DNA from: Gavia stellata
Lineage: Eukaryota > Chordata > Aves > Gaviiformes > Gaviidae
NCBI RefSeq assembly: GCF_030936135.1
Contig: NC_082595.1
Span: forward strand, 101,225,334 to 101,289,333
Length of the DNA stretch: 64,000 bases
Reading direction: 5' to 3'
Under the pieces are notes generated by a model. That model was not told where the DNA came from. It made no database searches and saw nothing but the letters and a program-made list of their open reading frames with translations. The position numbers were made by a program, and so were the translations under genes. Positions 38,601 through 49,759 of the stretch are shown here, piece by piece; within the stretch, counting starts at the first letter, position 1, and every line of letters begins with the position of its first letter.

Positions 38601-40580
38601 AAATGAAGCATTTTTCAACCTGCTGATTTACCCACGGGCTACATCTACAGTGCTGTATAGACAGACTTCAGGGCAGGTTGAAGTCTAAAATACCTATCCA
38701 TATACACTGGAGAAGGTGTTGCTATTTGTGAACGAGTATACAAAAGGATACAAAACCTACTTGTTGACGTGCACGTAGGTTCTGGGTCTCCAGGTGTGTC
38801 ACTTGCCTTTCTTCAGATGCTGTTCACGACCCATTTCTTGAAGTATCTATAAAGACCCTGACATTGCTTGTCTCAAGGGCAGATGGGATTTAGAGAGCAG
38901 ATGGTCATGAAGTGACTTAGGAGGGGCCAAGGACACTGACCTACTGTTGGAAAAGGTTGCAACAGGACTTAGATAAACCGAAATAACATCACTCATCACC
39001 AAACTGCAGTCCAGGAGGCAAACTGACAAGCATTCCAACAGCTACAGAGATGGGCTGACATTTCTGAAGCATGTTGCAGGATACTTAATATATACCTAAC
39101 ACCACCACCCCACCCTTAATTTGTGAAGTATTTTTTGAAAAATGCCACACATACACATAAAGCCTCATTCATCAACCTTGAAAGAATCATCATCCATCTG
39201 GCTGTAAGAGTCCTACTGCCCAAACCTAAAGTCAGGAGATCAATATCAGCAAAAATATTTAGGTGTCTGACTCCCAACACTTTTAGTGGGACCAGGATTT
39301 CACACTGCTTGTTTTGGCCATGAAGCAGATGGCAAGAAATGCTCAGTACCTTGCTAAAGTGAATATTATAGATTTCAAGCATGTGACACCCTCCTGAATG
39401 TTTCATGGCAAATAAGCTATCGATTCCTTCCCTATCCAAATAAATTAAGTTTCTTTCGCATTACCTGAAAAGAAGTGATCATTCTTAAATATAGAAAGAA
39501 AGGGCTATCAACCTTGTTAGGTGGTCAGTGTGCCAGCCTTCCCCAAAAAAAGCAATTGGGAAAGCACTCCGTTCTCCATGTTACATAGGGCATTTGGAAT
39601 CAATTCAATATTCAAATTAATTTCTCTGATCTGAATCCAATTACGACAGGTGTGAGGCTGCTAGTGGTAGCTAAAGCGGTAAGTAAAAAGTCTAGAGGGA
39701 GGTTGTCATTTTCTGTTATGAGAAATAGCAGCACCATTCTGGGACAGATCAAAAATAATAATTCAACTGCGGAGGCCTCCTGGATCGTTTGCAAGTCAAT
39801 TACCCTCTAAGTGATTAGTTTGGAAAAAGTTATGTGAAAAAGGGAACAGGCCTCCCATTTTAAAATTATTTGTATGACTCTTGCAAGTTGTTTATTTTCT
39901 TTATAGCCTTAGGTGGAAAGAAATTAAGTGTGCTTGAAGTGGGAATTACCCACATATTTCAGCAAAAGCATAATCACACCGCACATTCACAGGGCTCAGG
40001 CTTTGAAGCCTGTGAAGCATGCACTTAGTAGGAAGCTTAGGCAAAGCAGGCAACTGCTAAAGAAAGAGAGGAGAGTTTAAATACTTCTGGTTTTATTGCA
40101 TAATGGAAAAACTGATCATTTATCTCATTAAGATGGAGAATTTTTACTGGAGAACCCCTGCTGGGTTTATAAGCTTGCCTGCTGCATTGACTGTAGTAAC
40201 TGAAAGAGCAGTGTTGTCCCTTTGCCTGGGGATAGATGTTGGCCTTTGTGGCAAGGTAAGGAAGGCAAATGGGTGACAGATTCAGAGTATTTTTTTTTCA
40301 AATGTACATAAGTCTCCCTTGTCTTAAACAGATGTGGCATATAAAATAAATATATGCAACTGCAATTTAGTTCACTTGCAGAAACCTCAGCTCTAATAGC
40401 TACATGTGTGCAGGGAGGACTGGTTTATAGCTAGGGCCTGGGACTGAGAATCAAGAGAAAGAAAGAAATTTTTTAAAAAAAGGAAATTATTTCTTTCTTA
40501 AACTCTTGGTCCATCCATGAGGGAAGTTAGTTACAGGGGCACTTTCAAAAGCACCATAGCCAAAGATTAATAAATTATTA
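35700..40580. other. Intergenic stretch, nothing coding
   Basis: AT-rich, with an A/C tract at 37751-37799, T and A runs near 38070-38120, and a possible repeat piece at 39.24 kb. No gene is recognisable on either strand. Confidence 0.6.
39240..39300. mobile_element. Possible old reptile-type repeat fragment
   Basis: AAATATTTAGGTGTCTGACTCCCAACACTTTTAGTGGGACC (core TTTAGGTGTCTGACTCCCA) resembles the TTAGGCGCCTAACTCCCATTG segment common in sauropsid repeats. It is short and diverged. Confidence 0.3.
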
Positions 40581-40581
40581 T

Positions 40582-41277
40582 CACAGAATCATAGAATCGT
40601 TTAGGTTGGAAAAGGCCTTTAATATCATCGAGTCCAACCGTTAATCTAACCCTGCTAAGTCCACCACTAAACCACGTCCCTAAGTGCCTCATCCACACGT
40701 CTTTTAAATACCTCCAGGGATGGTGACTGAACCACCTCCCTGGGCAGCCTGTTCCAGTGTTTAACCACTCTCTCAGTAAAGAAATTTTTCCTAATATCCA
40801 GTCTAAACCTCCCCTGGCGCAACTTGAGGCCATTTCCTCTTGTCCTGTCACTCGTCACTTGGGAGAAGAGACCAACACCCACCTCTCTGCAACCCCCTTT
40901 CAGGTAATTGTAGAGAGCGATGAGGTCTCCCCTCAGCCTCCTCTTCTCCAGGCTAAACAACCCCAGTTCCCTCAGCCGCTCCTCATCAGACTTGTGCTCC
41001 AGACCCCTCACCAGCTTCGTCGCCCTTCTCTGGACACGCTCCAGCACCTCAATGTCTTTCTTGTAGTGAGGGGCCCAAAACTGAACACAGGATTCGAGGT
41101 GCAGCCTCACCAGCGCCGAGTACAGGGGCACGATCACCTCCTTACTCCTGCTGGCCACACTCTTTCTGATACAGGCCAGGATGCCGTTGGCCTTCTTGGC
41201 CACCTGGACACACTACTGGCTCGTATTCAGCCGGCTGTCAATCAACACCCCAGGTCCTTTTCCGCCAGGCAGCTTTT
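40582..41277 (-). mobile_element. CR1 LINE 3' fragment with intact C-terminal reading frame
   Basis: The minus strand carries about 0.7 kb of CR1 ending in ACGATTCTATGATTCTGTGA. A frame of 178 residues (41203 to 40667) is uninterrupted and covers the end of ORF2: [59 protein letters not shown]. The lack of stops suggests a younger insertion than the other copies here. It is 5'-truncated near 41277 and lacks the catalytic RT part. Confidence 0.92.
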
Positions 41278-41279
41278 TA

Positions 41280-44200
41280 TGCTGAAGCAGTTAAAAAATG
41301 TTCTCATTAAGGCACTTGAAGCCTGTTTCTCTCGACTGTTACATGGAGATGTTTCCTGCCCTCGGCTGTGCCTGTGTGTTCTCCGGTTGCACAAGCAGAG
41401 AGTGGGTATGTCTGCCTGGATGCAGCTTTAAGCAACCGAGCTCAAGACTGAGCTCAAGCCCAACAGATCTGCCCCCAAGCCCAACATCTCATCATGTACC
41501 AAACAGGCTGAGGTGGCAGGTGACACTCTCGTCCTAACAACCCACTCTACTCTCAGTCCCGTGGTAAATCCTTGACAGCTCTTCATGTCAGTCTTTAAAA
41601 ATAAGGGATTAAATTGCAACTGCACATGCATCTGCACACACACATTCTTATAGTCTTATTTTAAAATAACCCTTTTAGAGTACAGTTAGTCTGAAATGTT
41701 GTGGCCATACAAAATTTGATCAGTGAGAAATGGGGCCATTTGGAAGCATTTCTATTCACTGCTGGGACTGGCATAAGGGTGGAAAGTTTGCAAATAGTCA
41801 AATTTAATTGATGCTGTGGCCCTCCACATCTCAGCTATGGCAGTGAAGAGGCACTTCACCTGTGAAAAGCAAAAGGGCAGGGGCTATGTCCTCAGGAGTT
41901 GCTGTGCCCTGGACACATACCAGTTTCTAAATCCCCAGGACACAGGTACCGAGCGCTGGCCCAACACTGCTGATGGACCAAATATCAAACACTCATATTC
42001 CGACAATTTATCTAAGATAGCTGAAGGTACGCTTTGGCTTTTGAAAGAGTGGCTTCGTAACATTTATGTTTATCACAGACCTCAACAAAATCTTAAGTTC
42101 AGCTGTGGCTTCCTTGCGTATCTGTAATGTCTCGCTAGCAATGGGATCAGCCTCTGTACCTGCCCATGAAAGCTGCACTTCCATGGGCTTTACATGCTAT
42201 CCCTGGTCACTGTCTGCTTCTTTAACTCCTTACTTTTTCCTTTTACAAGTCTAATTCTTCATGGGAAAGAAGTTTAATTCGAGGGTGGCAGTGTTCATAT
42301 GGTAGTCATGGTGGAGGGAGGCATCTGCAGTGCGTCCCATTTTTGGCTGCATGCTCTCGGTATAAATGGTTTATAGAATAGTAACATACAGAGCTTGCCA
42401 CATCTTTCTGGAGGCACTGTAATACTGGGGTGAAGCGTTAAGGTGCTACCTCCTCTTAAAGCATCCTCTACCAGCTCCAAGAGGAGACATTCAGCAGGCC
42501 ATCCTCAAATCATACACAAATATCGGAGCTTACTAAGATTCTGTAGAGTAGGGTAGAGACACTTCCTTAGCCAAAACGCTTGGTTCTAACCTAGAATGAG
42601 CCAGCATTACTAACTGCTTGTTGAAATAAGGGCTCCTCTTCGGTTTTGCACTTCTATTTTGCAAGACCTGTTAACCTATGAGGTCTCCAGTTCCTCAATG
42701 CTACTAGAATAATGAAGGCATCACATAAACAAACATTAACAGCAATCTCAAGAGAGTAATCAAAGCTTTCTGGTCCACAGAGGCTAAATTACATTCAGCC
42801 TCAGATGTTGAAAAAAGCTTACCTTTTGGTAAGTTCCTAACAATCCATCCTTTCAAATTGTTTTCAGGCAATATTCATACAGGCACATAATAGTCCATTA
42901 AGAGTATCATGTGATCACTCTCCTACTCTGGAATGAGGGCTGTAATTTAGTTATGATTGCAGGAATGTAATCCCTTTCTAACAACGGCTCTCATTTCTGC
43001 TATGTTTCAAAAGAAAATGAAAACAAGCACCTGGTAGATGTATGAAGCATTACATGTCACACAGCCATATTACACGACTGGTACATCTTATTCCGCATCT
43101 CCTACTTCAGTACAAATCCACCTCTGCTCTTCAGACAGTTTCAGTGCAGTTCTTTACTACAGTATTTTCAGACTAGCCATCTTCTCCATTTTCCACCCTT
43201 GCATCCAAGGATTTCTTTGCAAGAGGTATGCACGTGTTTCAGCAGTGAAACAATACGGTAGCATTCCTTCAGTATTGCTACAGTAGTATTGAAAACACAA
43301 ACCCGAGTTTGGCTCAGCTTCTCTGTATCTCTTTACAGACAAGTTCATATTAATAAACTTTTAATTCTTTAGCTAGCTGTTTAAAGGTGCTTCATGCAGC
43401 TATTTACAAGTATTCAGAATGAAAATCTGAAATGCAACACCGAAGATCAAAGCAGAATCTTCTCTAAGCATGTTACACAACTCCCTCAGGCATTACTTAG
43501 AGAACTTTGTTCAATGCTCAGAGTATACTTTGACAACACACCCATCTCTACACCTTGCCTTACAGCAAGCAGTGCAAAGCTCAACATGTTAACAAGATTT
43601 TAAAAACCTGCTCCATTCCGTGGCTCGCCTTGTGATTTTCTGGAATGCCACCTTCTGCCCCCACCCAAGTCACTCGCCCAGAGTAGAGTCTCACTGGTGA
43701 AGGGTAAAGATAGATCAGGTCCACTCCAGTGTGCAAAAGTTAAAATATGCTGAGTCTGAGTAAACAACCAAAGAAAGAATCTCAAAAATTTGGTTGGCTG
43801 CTACCTGAAGTCCAGAACTAATATGGATTTATAAGTAGGTAAAAAGGATCTACTGAATACATAATTTATTATTGATACTCCTCTCCTTGAGTAATAATTA
43901 TTAAGAGAGATCACTCTAAATCATTCCTTCATATTTATTCTATGTATCTTAACTGCTAGAACATTTTATTAATGTAGAAAAAACCAAGTAGTCATAAATG
44001 TCGGTATGAACCTGTAAGTTGTATGAATTAAAAAAGAATAAAACAGTACAGCTTCATGTTATACCCATGTATTTATTTGGAGCCCATTTTATCTCCAGCA
44101 ACCTTACATGACAGGCTCCCTAAACCAATACAGGTGAATCTTCTGCTTTGAAACAAGGCTACTGTGTAAAGACTGTGGGTTTCTGATACGTCTTCCACAG

Positions 44201-44990
44201 TGAAAGAATGAATGCTAAGTCTTTTTTTAAAAGATTTTTATTATAATCAGTAAGCTGTGTGAGACAGACTTATCTAGTCTCATTACTGAGTTGAAGTGCC
44301 ATCAGTCAAGCCAAACACACACTGAAAAGCATATTCTCTTCAATCTAATCTGTGTGAGGTCTTGTGAACTTCGTATGCACACGATTCGTCACACACAAAG
44401 CCCTATCAAGACCATAATACATCTGTCAACTACATTTTTAATGAAACCCAAGATGTCTGCAGATCAAGAAACAGCAAGTTCAGCACACATGAAAATAAAA
44501 ATACAGCTTGCACAACCAAGAGTATATACTCATTGAATAGCAGCAACATCACTAAAAGACATTGACTCTGTGCTTCACAGCTGAACTGTACATGGCTCAA
44601 CAGTTTTGTTCACTGAAATGTGGGGCTGACAAGTCTTTGAACAGCACTCAGACACCTAAATGATTACAGTGTAAGATACCAGTAAAACTGTTTATTTCAT
44701 TTTTCGTTGTGATGTCTCAAAAAAAAGAACAATCCTATTATTATTATGATCTATTTCCAAAACCTTTTTACAGGAGGAGTGTTCCACCATCAGTACCCTG
44801 CATTGTCCAGCCCAAGTACAAGTAGTGGAACATGACAAATATGCACATGTATTGCAAAACACAGTTTTTGTTTAATTTTTATTTGTAAAACATGAGTTTC
44901 CAAGCAGATTCAACCAGAAATTATATTCACAGCCTCAAACTCTATTTCAGACTTCTTTTGAATGCCTGTGTCTACTTAATAAAGATTGTC
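41280..44990. other. Intergenic stretch downstream of RDH14
   Basis: No exon or repeat is recognised. The part nearest RDH14 (about 44.2-45.0 kb) carries several minus-strand AATAAA hexamers and could include a longer RDH14 3' UTR. Confidence 0.55.
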
Positions 44991-44991
44991 C

Positions 44992-44997
44992 TTTATT
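44992..44997 (-). promoter_or_regulatory. Candidate RDH14 polyadenylation signal (AATAAA)
   Basis: The minus strand reads GAAATAAAGG about 150 nt past the RDH14 stop. Further AATAAA copies follow at 44878-44883 and 44691-44696, so the real 3' end could be any of these or alternate between them. Confidence 0.45.
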
Positions 44998-45145
44998 TCA
45001 AAACAGAGTTCCAGCATAAAACACTCCTCTAATACTTATTGAGCAAAGTAATCTGTATTCCCACAGCATTTAAAGTGAGAATTACACTGTTGCAAATATG
45101 TATTGCATAGTTATCTGCACTCTTTTAGCAGATACCCCCTGGCAC

Positions 45146-45763
45146 TTACTTCAATAAACCAACCATCACTTCACTGATATCCCACAACTTCCTCGCAACC
45201 AAGTCATCCATGGCTTTGGGCAGGAGTTCCTCCTCTTTGCAGTCCCCAAAGTATTTTCCCGACACGCCTTCGACATCAGGAGAAGAGGCCAAATAAATAG
45301 AAGTCTGGGCTCCTTCCAAAGGTGTTTTGAAGAAAGCCCATGACACCAAGTTGAATAGAGGTTTTGCCAGCAAAGGAATATTCACATATCTGCCTAGATT
45401 TGTTCTGACAATCCCAGGATGAAGTGAATTGACGGTGACTCCTGTCCCTTCTAACCGACGGGCTAGCTCCCTCGCAAATAATATGTTAGCCAGTTTACTC
45501 CGACTGTAACAAAAGCTTTTATTGTAACTTATTTCACTGTTCAAATCTTCAAAGTTGATCTCTCCATATTTGTAAAGCTTTGAGGATACTACCACAATCC
45601 TGCTCGGAGCAGAATTTTTGAGGAGGCCCAGAAGAAGGTTGGTGAGCAAGAAGTGACCCAAGTGGTTTACACCAAATTGCATCTCAAAGCCATCCTCTGT
45701 CTTCATGTATGGACACTGGAATATCCCTGCGTTATTTATCAGAACATCCAGCCTTGGCTCTTC
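45146..45763 (-). CDS. RDH14: Retinol dehydrogenase 14, coding exon 2 (C-terminal 205 residues)
   Basis: This exon encodes residues 119-323 of a classical short-chain dehydrogenase/reductase that interconverts retinol and retinal (family knowledge: NADP(H)-preferring, membrane associated). Visible motifs are NNAG (128-131), the structural Asn in NHLGHF (N151), the active-site serines in VVVSSK (178-179), and YSRSK with catalytic Tyr204 and Lys208. The C-terminus, [13 protein letters not shown] then TAA, matches mammalian RDH14 closely. The acceptor is a pyrimidine-rich tract ending in AAAG before GAAGAGCCA at 45763. Joining here in phase 0 to the exon at 49215-49568 restores the family sequence [15 protein letters not shown]. 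The protein is 323 residues against 336 in human, with the shortfall in the N-terminal half. RDH11/12/13 are the nearest alternatives, but the two-exon structure and neighbour NT5C1B favour RDH14. Confidence 0.96.
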   Translation of the reverse strand, partial: EEPRLDVLINNAGIFQCPYMKTEDGFEMQFGVNHLGHFLLTNLLLGLLKNSAPSRIVVVSSKLYKYGEINFEDLNSEISYNKSFCYSRSKLANILFARELARRLEGTGVTVNSLHPGIVRTNLGRYVNIPLLAKPLFNLVSWAFFKTPLEGAQTSIYLASSPDVEGVSGKYFGDCKEEELLPKAMDDLVARKLWDISEVMVGLLK

Positions 45764-48700
45764 CTTTAATAGGAAAGAAAAAAATCATTCAGTTTTATAA
45801 TTGTCATACAAAACATGCTATTATGCTTAATATTTCTCATTGGCCATTGTTAGAAAGAAATAGTTTCATTTCTAGTTTTCTGAATTGTAACTTCCTGATA
45901 CTGTCTTCAAGCATTGCTGAAAAACACCCGTAAGTTGAACTACCACTAAACTGAGTACTTGACCCCAGCAGGATGCAGGTACACGAGAGTAGGTCTGATT
46001 CTACTTTTAATACAGGCAGAGAACACAATCAGCTGCTTCTCCAGGAGCAGCTTTTTCTATAGCAGTTCAGTGACAGTTTACCTGTGTGATGGATTTTGTT
46101 TACCTCTAAAAAGTAACCTGTTTATTGCACTGCAAAAGCACACGTTAATTTATGGCAAACCTCAGCCATAGGCAACGGGTCTACTGTGCAAAAGACGTGC
46201 AAATATGGAACAAAAAGTGTTAGCCCAAAGAACTAATGTCAGGGTTGAAGAGAAACCGTTACATTGTAGACCCGTCATCTCACTGGGGTGATGTCATGAA
46301 AATCTCCGCAAAACAATGTCCTCACAATTTTAAACACTGCCTTATTTTAAAATCACTGCACGTCATTGTGCTGCTTGGTAGAGAACTATGGAGCAGAACT
46401 CATCACAGAAAAGTAACATTCATGATCCTAAACTAAGCAGGTTTCATACAACAATCGCAGTCTAATAGGCCTACTCAAGAACTAAGGTGTGTTTATGGGA
46501 TTGAGGCTTGAAACATTTAGGACATGCTCAGCACATCCTATTTGTTGGATCACTATTCTGGTTCAGGTCGGTAGAAAACAAAGACTCAAGGAGGTATGTT
46601 ACGCTCTACAGAATCAGGAAACATAAGCAATTAACAAAGAGGGTGGTATGGATAATTTAAATACATGTATAATACATCATGCACCTCATGCTCCAGCATT
46701 CACTCAAAAATTAAGAGCTCTCAAATTTACCCAAAACAGTAACTTTTTAAAAAAAATACAGATTAAAGTAAGCTGCCTAAGTAAGTTCTGAATTCAACAC
46801 TTTCACCCACCGCTGACAATGCTTGCATGAAAACTATTCACTTTATAGAAAGAGCAGCATGAGTCTTCTTTGCTGCTAATTCTTTAAACCCAGTGCAGGG
46901 ACAGGAAGGCAAGCTGAGATCATTTTGGGTCATTCTGATGATAAAAATAGAGAACCTCAAAATTAATTTTGTACCATTTGCCTTTTATTTGACTGCCATT
47001 AGCAGCAAAGATACAAAGAGAGCAAAACCCAAATCTGCACTTGGCATTCAGTTAATGATGCTGGCATCCAATCACACAAAACATCAAGTACTTCAACCTC
47101 AGGCTGACTTCCGCAGGACCTGAGGTTGCTCAGTGTTTCATATAATTGGGTCCCTGAGGCATGATCCAAAGAGCATCAAACTCGCTTCTCCTCTTCACCC
47201 AAAGGGACATAACGGTTACTATCACTAAACCAGGACAGGACTGAAGAAATACTGACTGTAGATCTGCTCACTGAAGTGATTCTTCTTTGAGAAAAACATT
47301 GCTTTAGAAACTTTCTGTAGCATCTAACTGGAGGATTTATTTTGCAAGACTTAACACTTCAAGAAGCAAGAACTCCACGTGTACTATTTTCTGAGACTCC
47401 TACATTTAATAATCTAGAGTAACGTGACCAATGCCAAGCAGGCAGCTACTATGACCAAGTGCCACAGAGTGCACAGAACATTGCTTTGATGGGCAACACT
47501 ATTCCTTGTAGCTTCTGAGCTCACTTCCATTTTCTCCATTTTTCCGTGGAACTCTACAACATCTCAAAGTCTTTTATTTTTTGCCGTGAGACTAAGGAGT
47601 GAAAGATGTAATCGCAGCTGTGCAGAGGAAAGCTCCCACAAATTAAGTTAGGCAGTGAGAGTGCATTGTTTCCCGATCCTGCCAATATTTAAGTCTTCTT
47701 CATTGCAAACAAAAAAAACACAAAAACCCCCAAACAAACCCCACAAAACCCCAAATAAACAACTCCAAAAAGGAGTCACAGGTTAGAGAAGATAAATAAC
47801 AGAACTTGGGTGGAACAGCTCTTGCAAGTATTTCTTGAACTCACATCCCTTGCCATTCAGCTGCTGCTTTTGGAATTATTTTGACAATGAAAGCTAAAAC
47901 ACAGGTGTCAGCGGCACTCTGCAAATACAGGTGCTCTCTTCTTCTTCACCTATTTCTCACGCCAAGTCACTTGTACTGGCTTTACCAATAAAGAGATACT
48001 GACAAATTCACATTTTTTGGTATTTTGTACTATAAAAGACATAATTCTTAGAAGTTAGAGAGTATGACGGGTTTTTTGTGTTTATTATGCATGTTTTATA
48101 CCCTTTCTATATGCATATTTTCCCAGAACACTGAAGCAAGATTAGACCTTATCACTGGATTCATATGTATGAATGTATATGAGTACAAAGAGCCCCACTA
48201 GAGAACTTAAAACTTGACTTTTTCCAGACATTTAAGTTTTAGAAAAGCTATTTGAAAATTAATGCAATAAAGTCTATGTTGTTCTTCTTCTCACAACAGT
48301 ATCTGAGCATCTTTCAAGTACTTGAGAAGCAGTTCTCTGAGCAGCAGCAGAACTTAGCAAGCCTGGCTTCCCATGACTTTGTGTCTCATGGCTTGAGTAG
48401 CTAAATGTGGCGAGATGAGCGTCCCAACTGATGCTTTTCATGGGAATGGAATAACACCTCCAATGGTGCCTCCCTCTGCTCTTTGGTCTCTTAATAACAC
48501 TGCCGAACTCATCTAGCAGCATTTCTGTCAGGACAATCAACTGGATGTCCCTGTTCCCCTCAAACTCGGGCTTTCACAAAATCTGCAGAAACTTTATATA
48601 TTCAAAAATATCTGTCTACTGAACTCAGCGAGCACTGGCCAAGAGATTTGAAATGCCCGCGGGGCCAGTCTGGGGAGGAGGCAGAAGGGTGGTTGGACCT

Positions 48701-49214
48701 GTGAGCAGTGCACTCATGCGAACTTTTATTTCTCTGGAGACAAAGCTGAGCTGTAACACTAATTTAAAGCAACAAAGGCAGGTTAATTAAGAGAGAAAGG
48801 AAGACAAATCAATTATCTCATACAAAAACAAGTGCTTCCTTTTCAGAACGGAAAAGGACTACAATAGTTTGGACTAAAATAGCCCAAACTAGTATGAACT
48901 TTACGCGTCCAGGTGCTAATTCACGGCCAATTTACTTACACCCTCCTTCCAAACCCTGCGGTGAACTCTGCAACGTGCCGTAGCCCCAAACCGGACTGCC
49001 AGCAGGAGGAAGAGGCCCTGTGAACACGGAGCCCCGAGGACGCCGCCGCCACCACCGCGTGTGAGCATCCAGCCCACGCATCCCGTGTCCTCTCCCGGCC
49101 AGCCCGGGGCCTCCGCGGCGGGCTAATGCCGCCCTGTACCTGTCGGTATCCCCTGCGGGAGCCGGCAGGCCCGATGGGCCCCGGCGGGCCGAGCCCCGCG
49201 CCCCGCAGCCGTAC
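45764..49214 (-). other. RDH14: RDH14 intron, 3.45 kb
   Basis: This is the single intron within the coding sequence, bounded by GTACGG at the 5' end and a pyrimidine tract plus AAAG at the 3' end. Its content is mostly unique AT-rich sequence. An A/C-rich simple tract lies at about 47707-47770. The first few hundred bases next to exon 1 belong to the CpG island. No internal exon, RNA gene or recognisable full transposon was seen. Confidence 0.85.
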
Positions 49215-49568
49215 CTGGAGGACGCGGTGGCAGAAGGCGCGGACGGAGCGGAGCGAGGCCAGGTCCAGCTCGCGGACCACCAGCTCGCCGCCGCCCTCGG
49301 CCTCCGCCCCCTCGCCCAGCTCGGCCCGGATCTCGCGGGCCGCCCGCTCGGCCCGCGCCCGGTCGCGGCAGCCCATGATGACGCGGGCCCGCATCCGCAG
49401 CAGCTCGGCCGCCGCCGCCCGGCCCAGCCCGCTGTTGGCCCCCGTGATGATCACCGTCTTGCCCCGCATGGAGGCCCCGGCCGCGGCCCGGGCCGCGCCC
49501 CGCAGCCAGCGCCAGGCGGCCAGGAGGAGCCCACCGCCCAGCGCCAGCGCCGTCGCCGCCGCAGCCAT
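49215..49568 (-). CDS. RDH14: Retinol dehydrogenase 14, coding exon 1 (N-terminal 118 residues)
   Basis: This exon encodes residues 1-118: an N-terminal hydrophobic anchor (about 4-19, Ala/Leu/Gly rich), a basic stretch, then the Rossmann cofactor site TGANSGLGR (42-50), followed by [12 protein letters not shown] and [14 protein letters not shown]. The donor is CTCCAG|GTACGG. The start at 49568 has A at -3 and G at +4 and its [12 protein letters not shown] resembles the human N-terminus. The same frame stays open 94 codons further upstream, but that stretch contains CCAAT and ZNF143-like promoter sites, so I reject a longer protein. Oddity: the segment reads LLRMRARV, so the Gly usual in SDRs before Ala-x-Val (LLRLGARV in human) is Arg, from codon CGG. 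The exon is GC-rich and lies inside the CpG island. Confidence 0.95.
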
Positions 49569-49653
49569 CCTGCAGGGCCGAGCGGCGCTCCGCCCGAAGT
49601 GGCCGCCCCCGCCTCGCCGCTCGGCGGCCGGCCGGCGCCGGGGGTGCGTTAGG

Positions 49654-49658
49654 ATTGG
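49654..49658 (-). promoter_or_regulatory. CCAAT box (NF-Y-type) upstream of RDH14
   Basis: The minus strand reads GGCCAATCCT about 86 bp upstream of the RDH14 ATG, the usual distance for an NF-Y site in a TATA-less CpG promoter. It sits just downstream of the ZNF143-like element. Confidence 0.6.
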
Positions 49659-49672
49659 CCAGGCGCGCCGCT

Positions 49673-49693
49673 GGGCATTGTGGGGATTGTAGT
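49673..49693 (-). promoter_or_regulatory. ZNF143/THAP11-like (SBS) promoter element
   Basis: The minus strand reads ACTACAATCCCC followed by ACAATGCCC. This closely follows the known ZNF143 (STAF) motif ACTACAATTCCCAG-AATGC, differing by T to C and G to C changes in the middle. It lies 105-125 bp upstream of the RDH14 ATG, where this motif is commonly found in housekeeping promoters. Confidence 0.6.
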
Positions 49694-49759
49694 CCCCCGC
49701 CGCGCGGAGGAGGCGTGGTCCCAGCGCCAGAGGCGCCCGGGGGGCCGTCCCCGAGAGGT

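Noticed and set aside
49126..49692. Plus-strand 188- and 141-residue frames opposite RDH14 exon 1
   Set aside because: They are antisense shadows of the conserved exon in a CpG island; Ala/Arg/Pro-rich composition follows from GC content.
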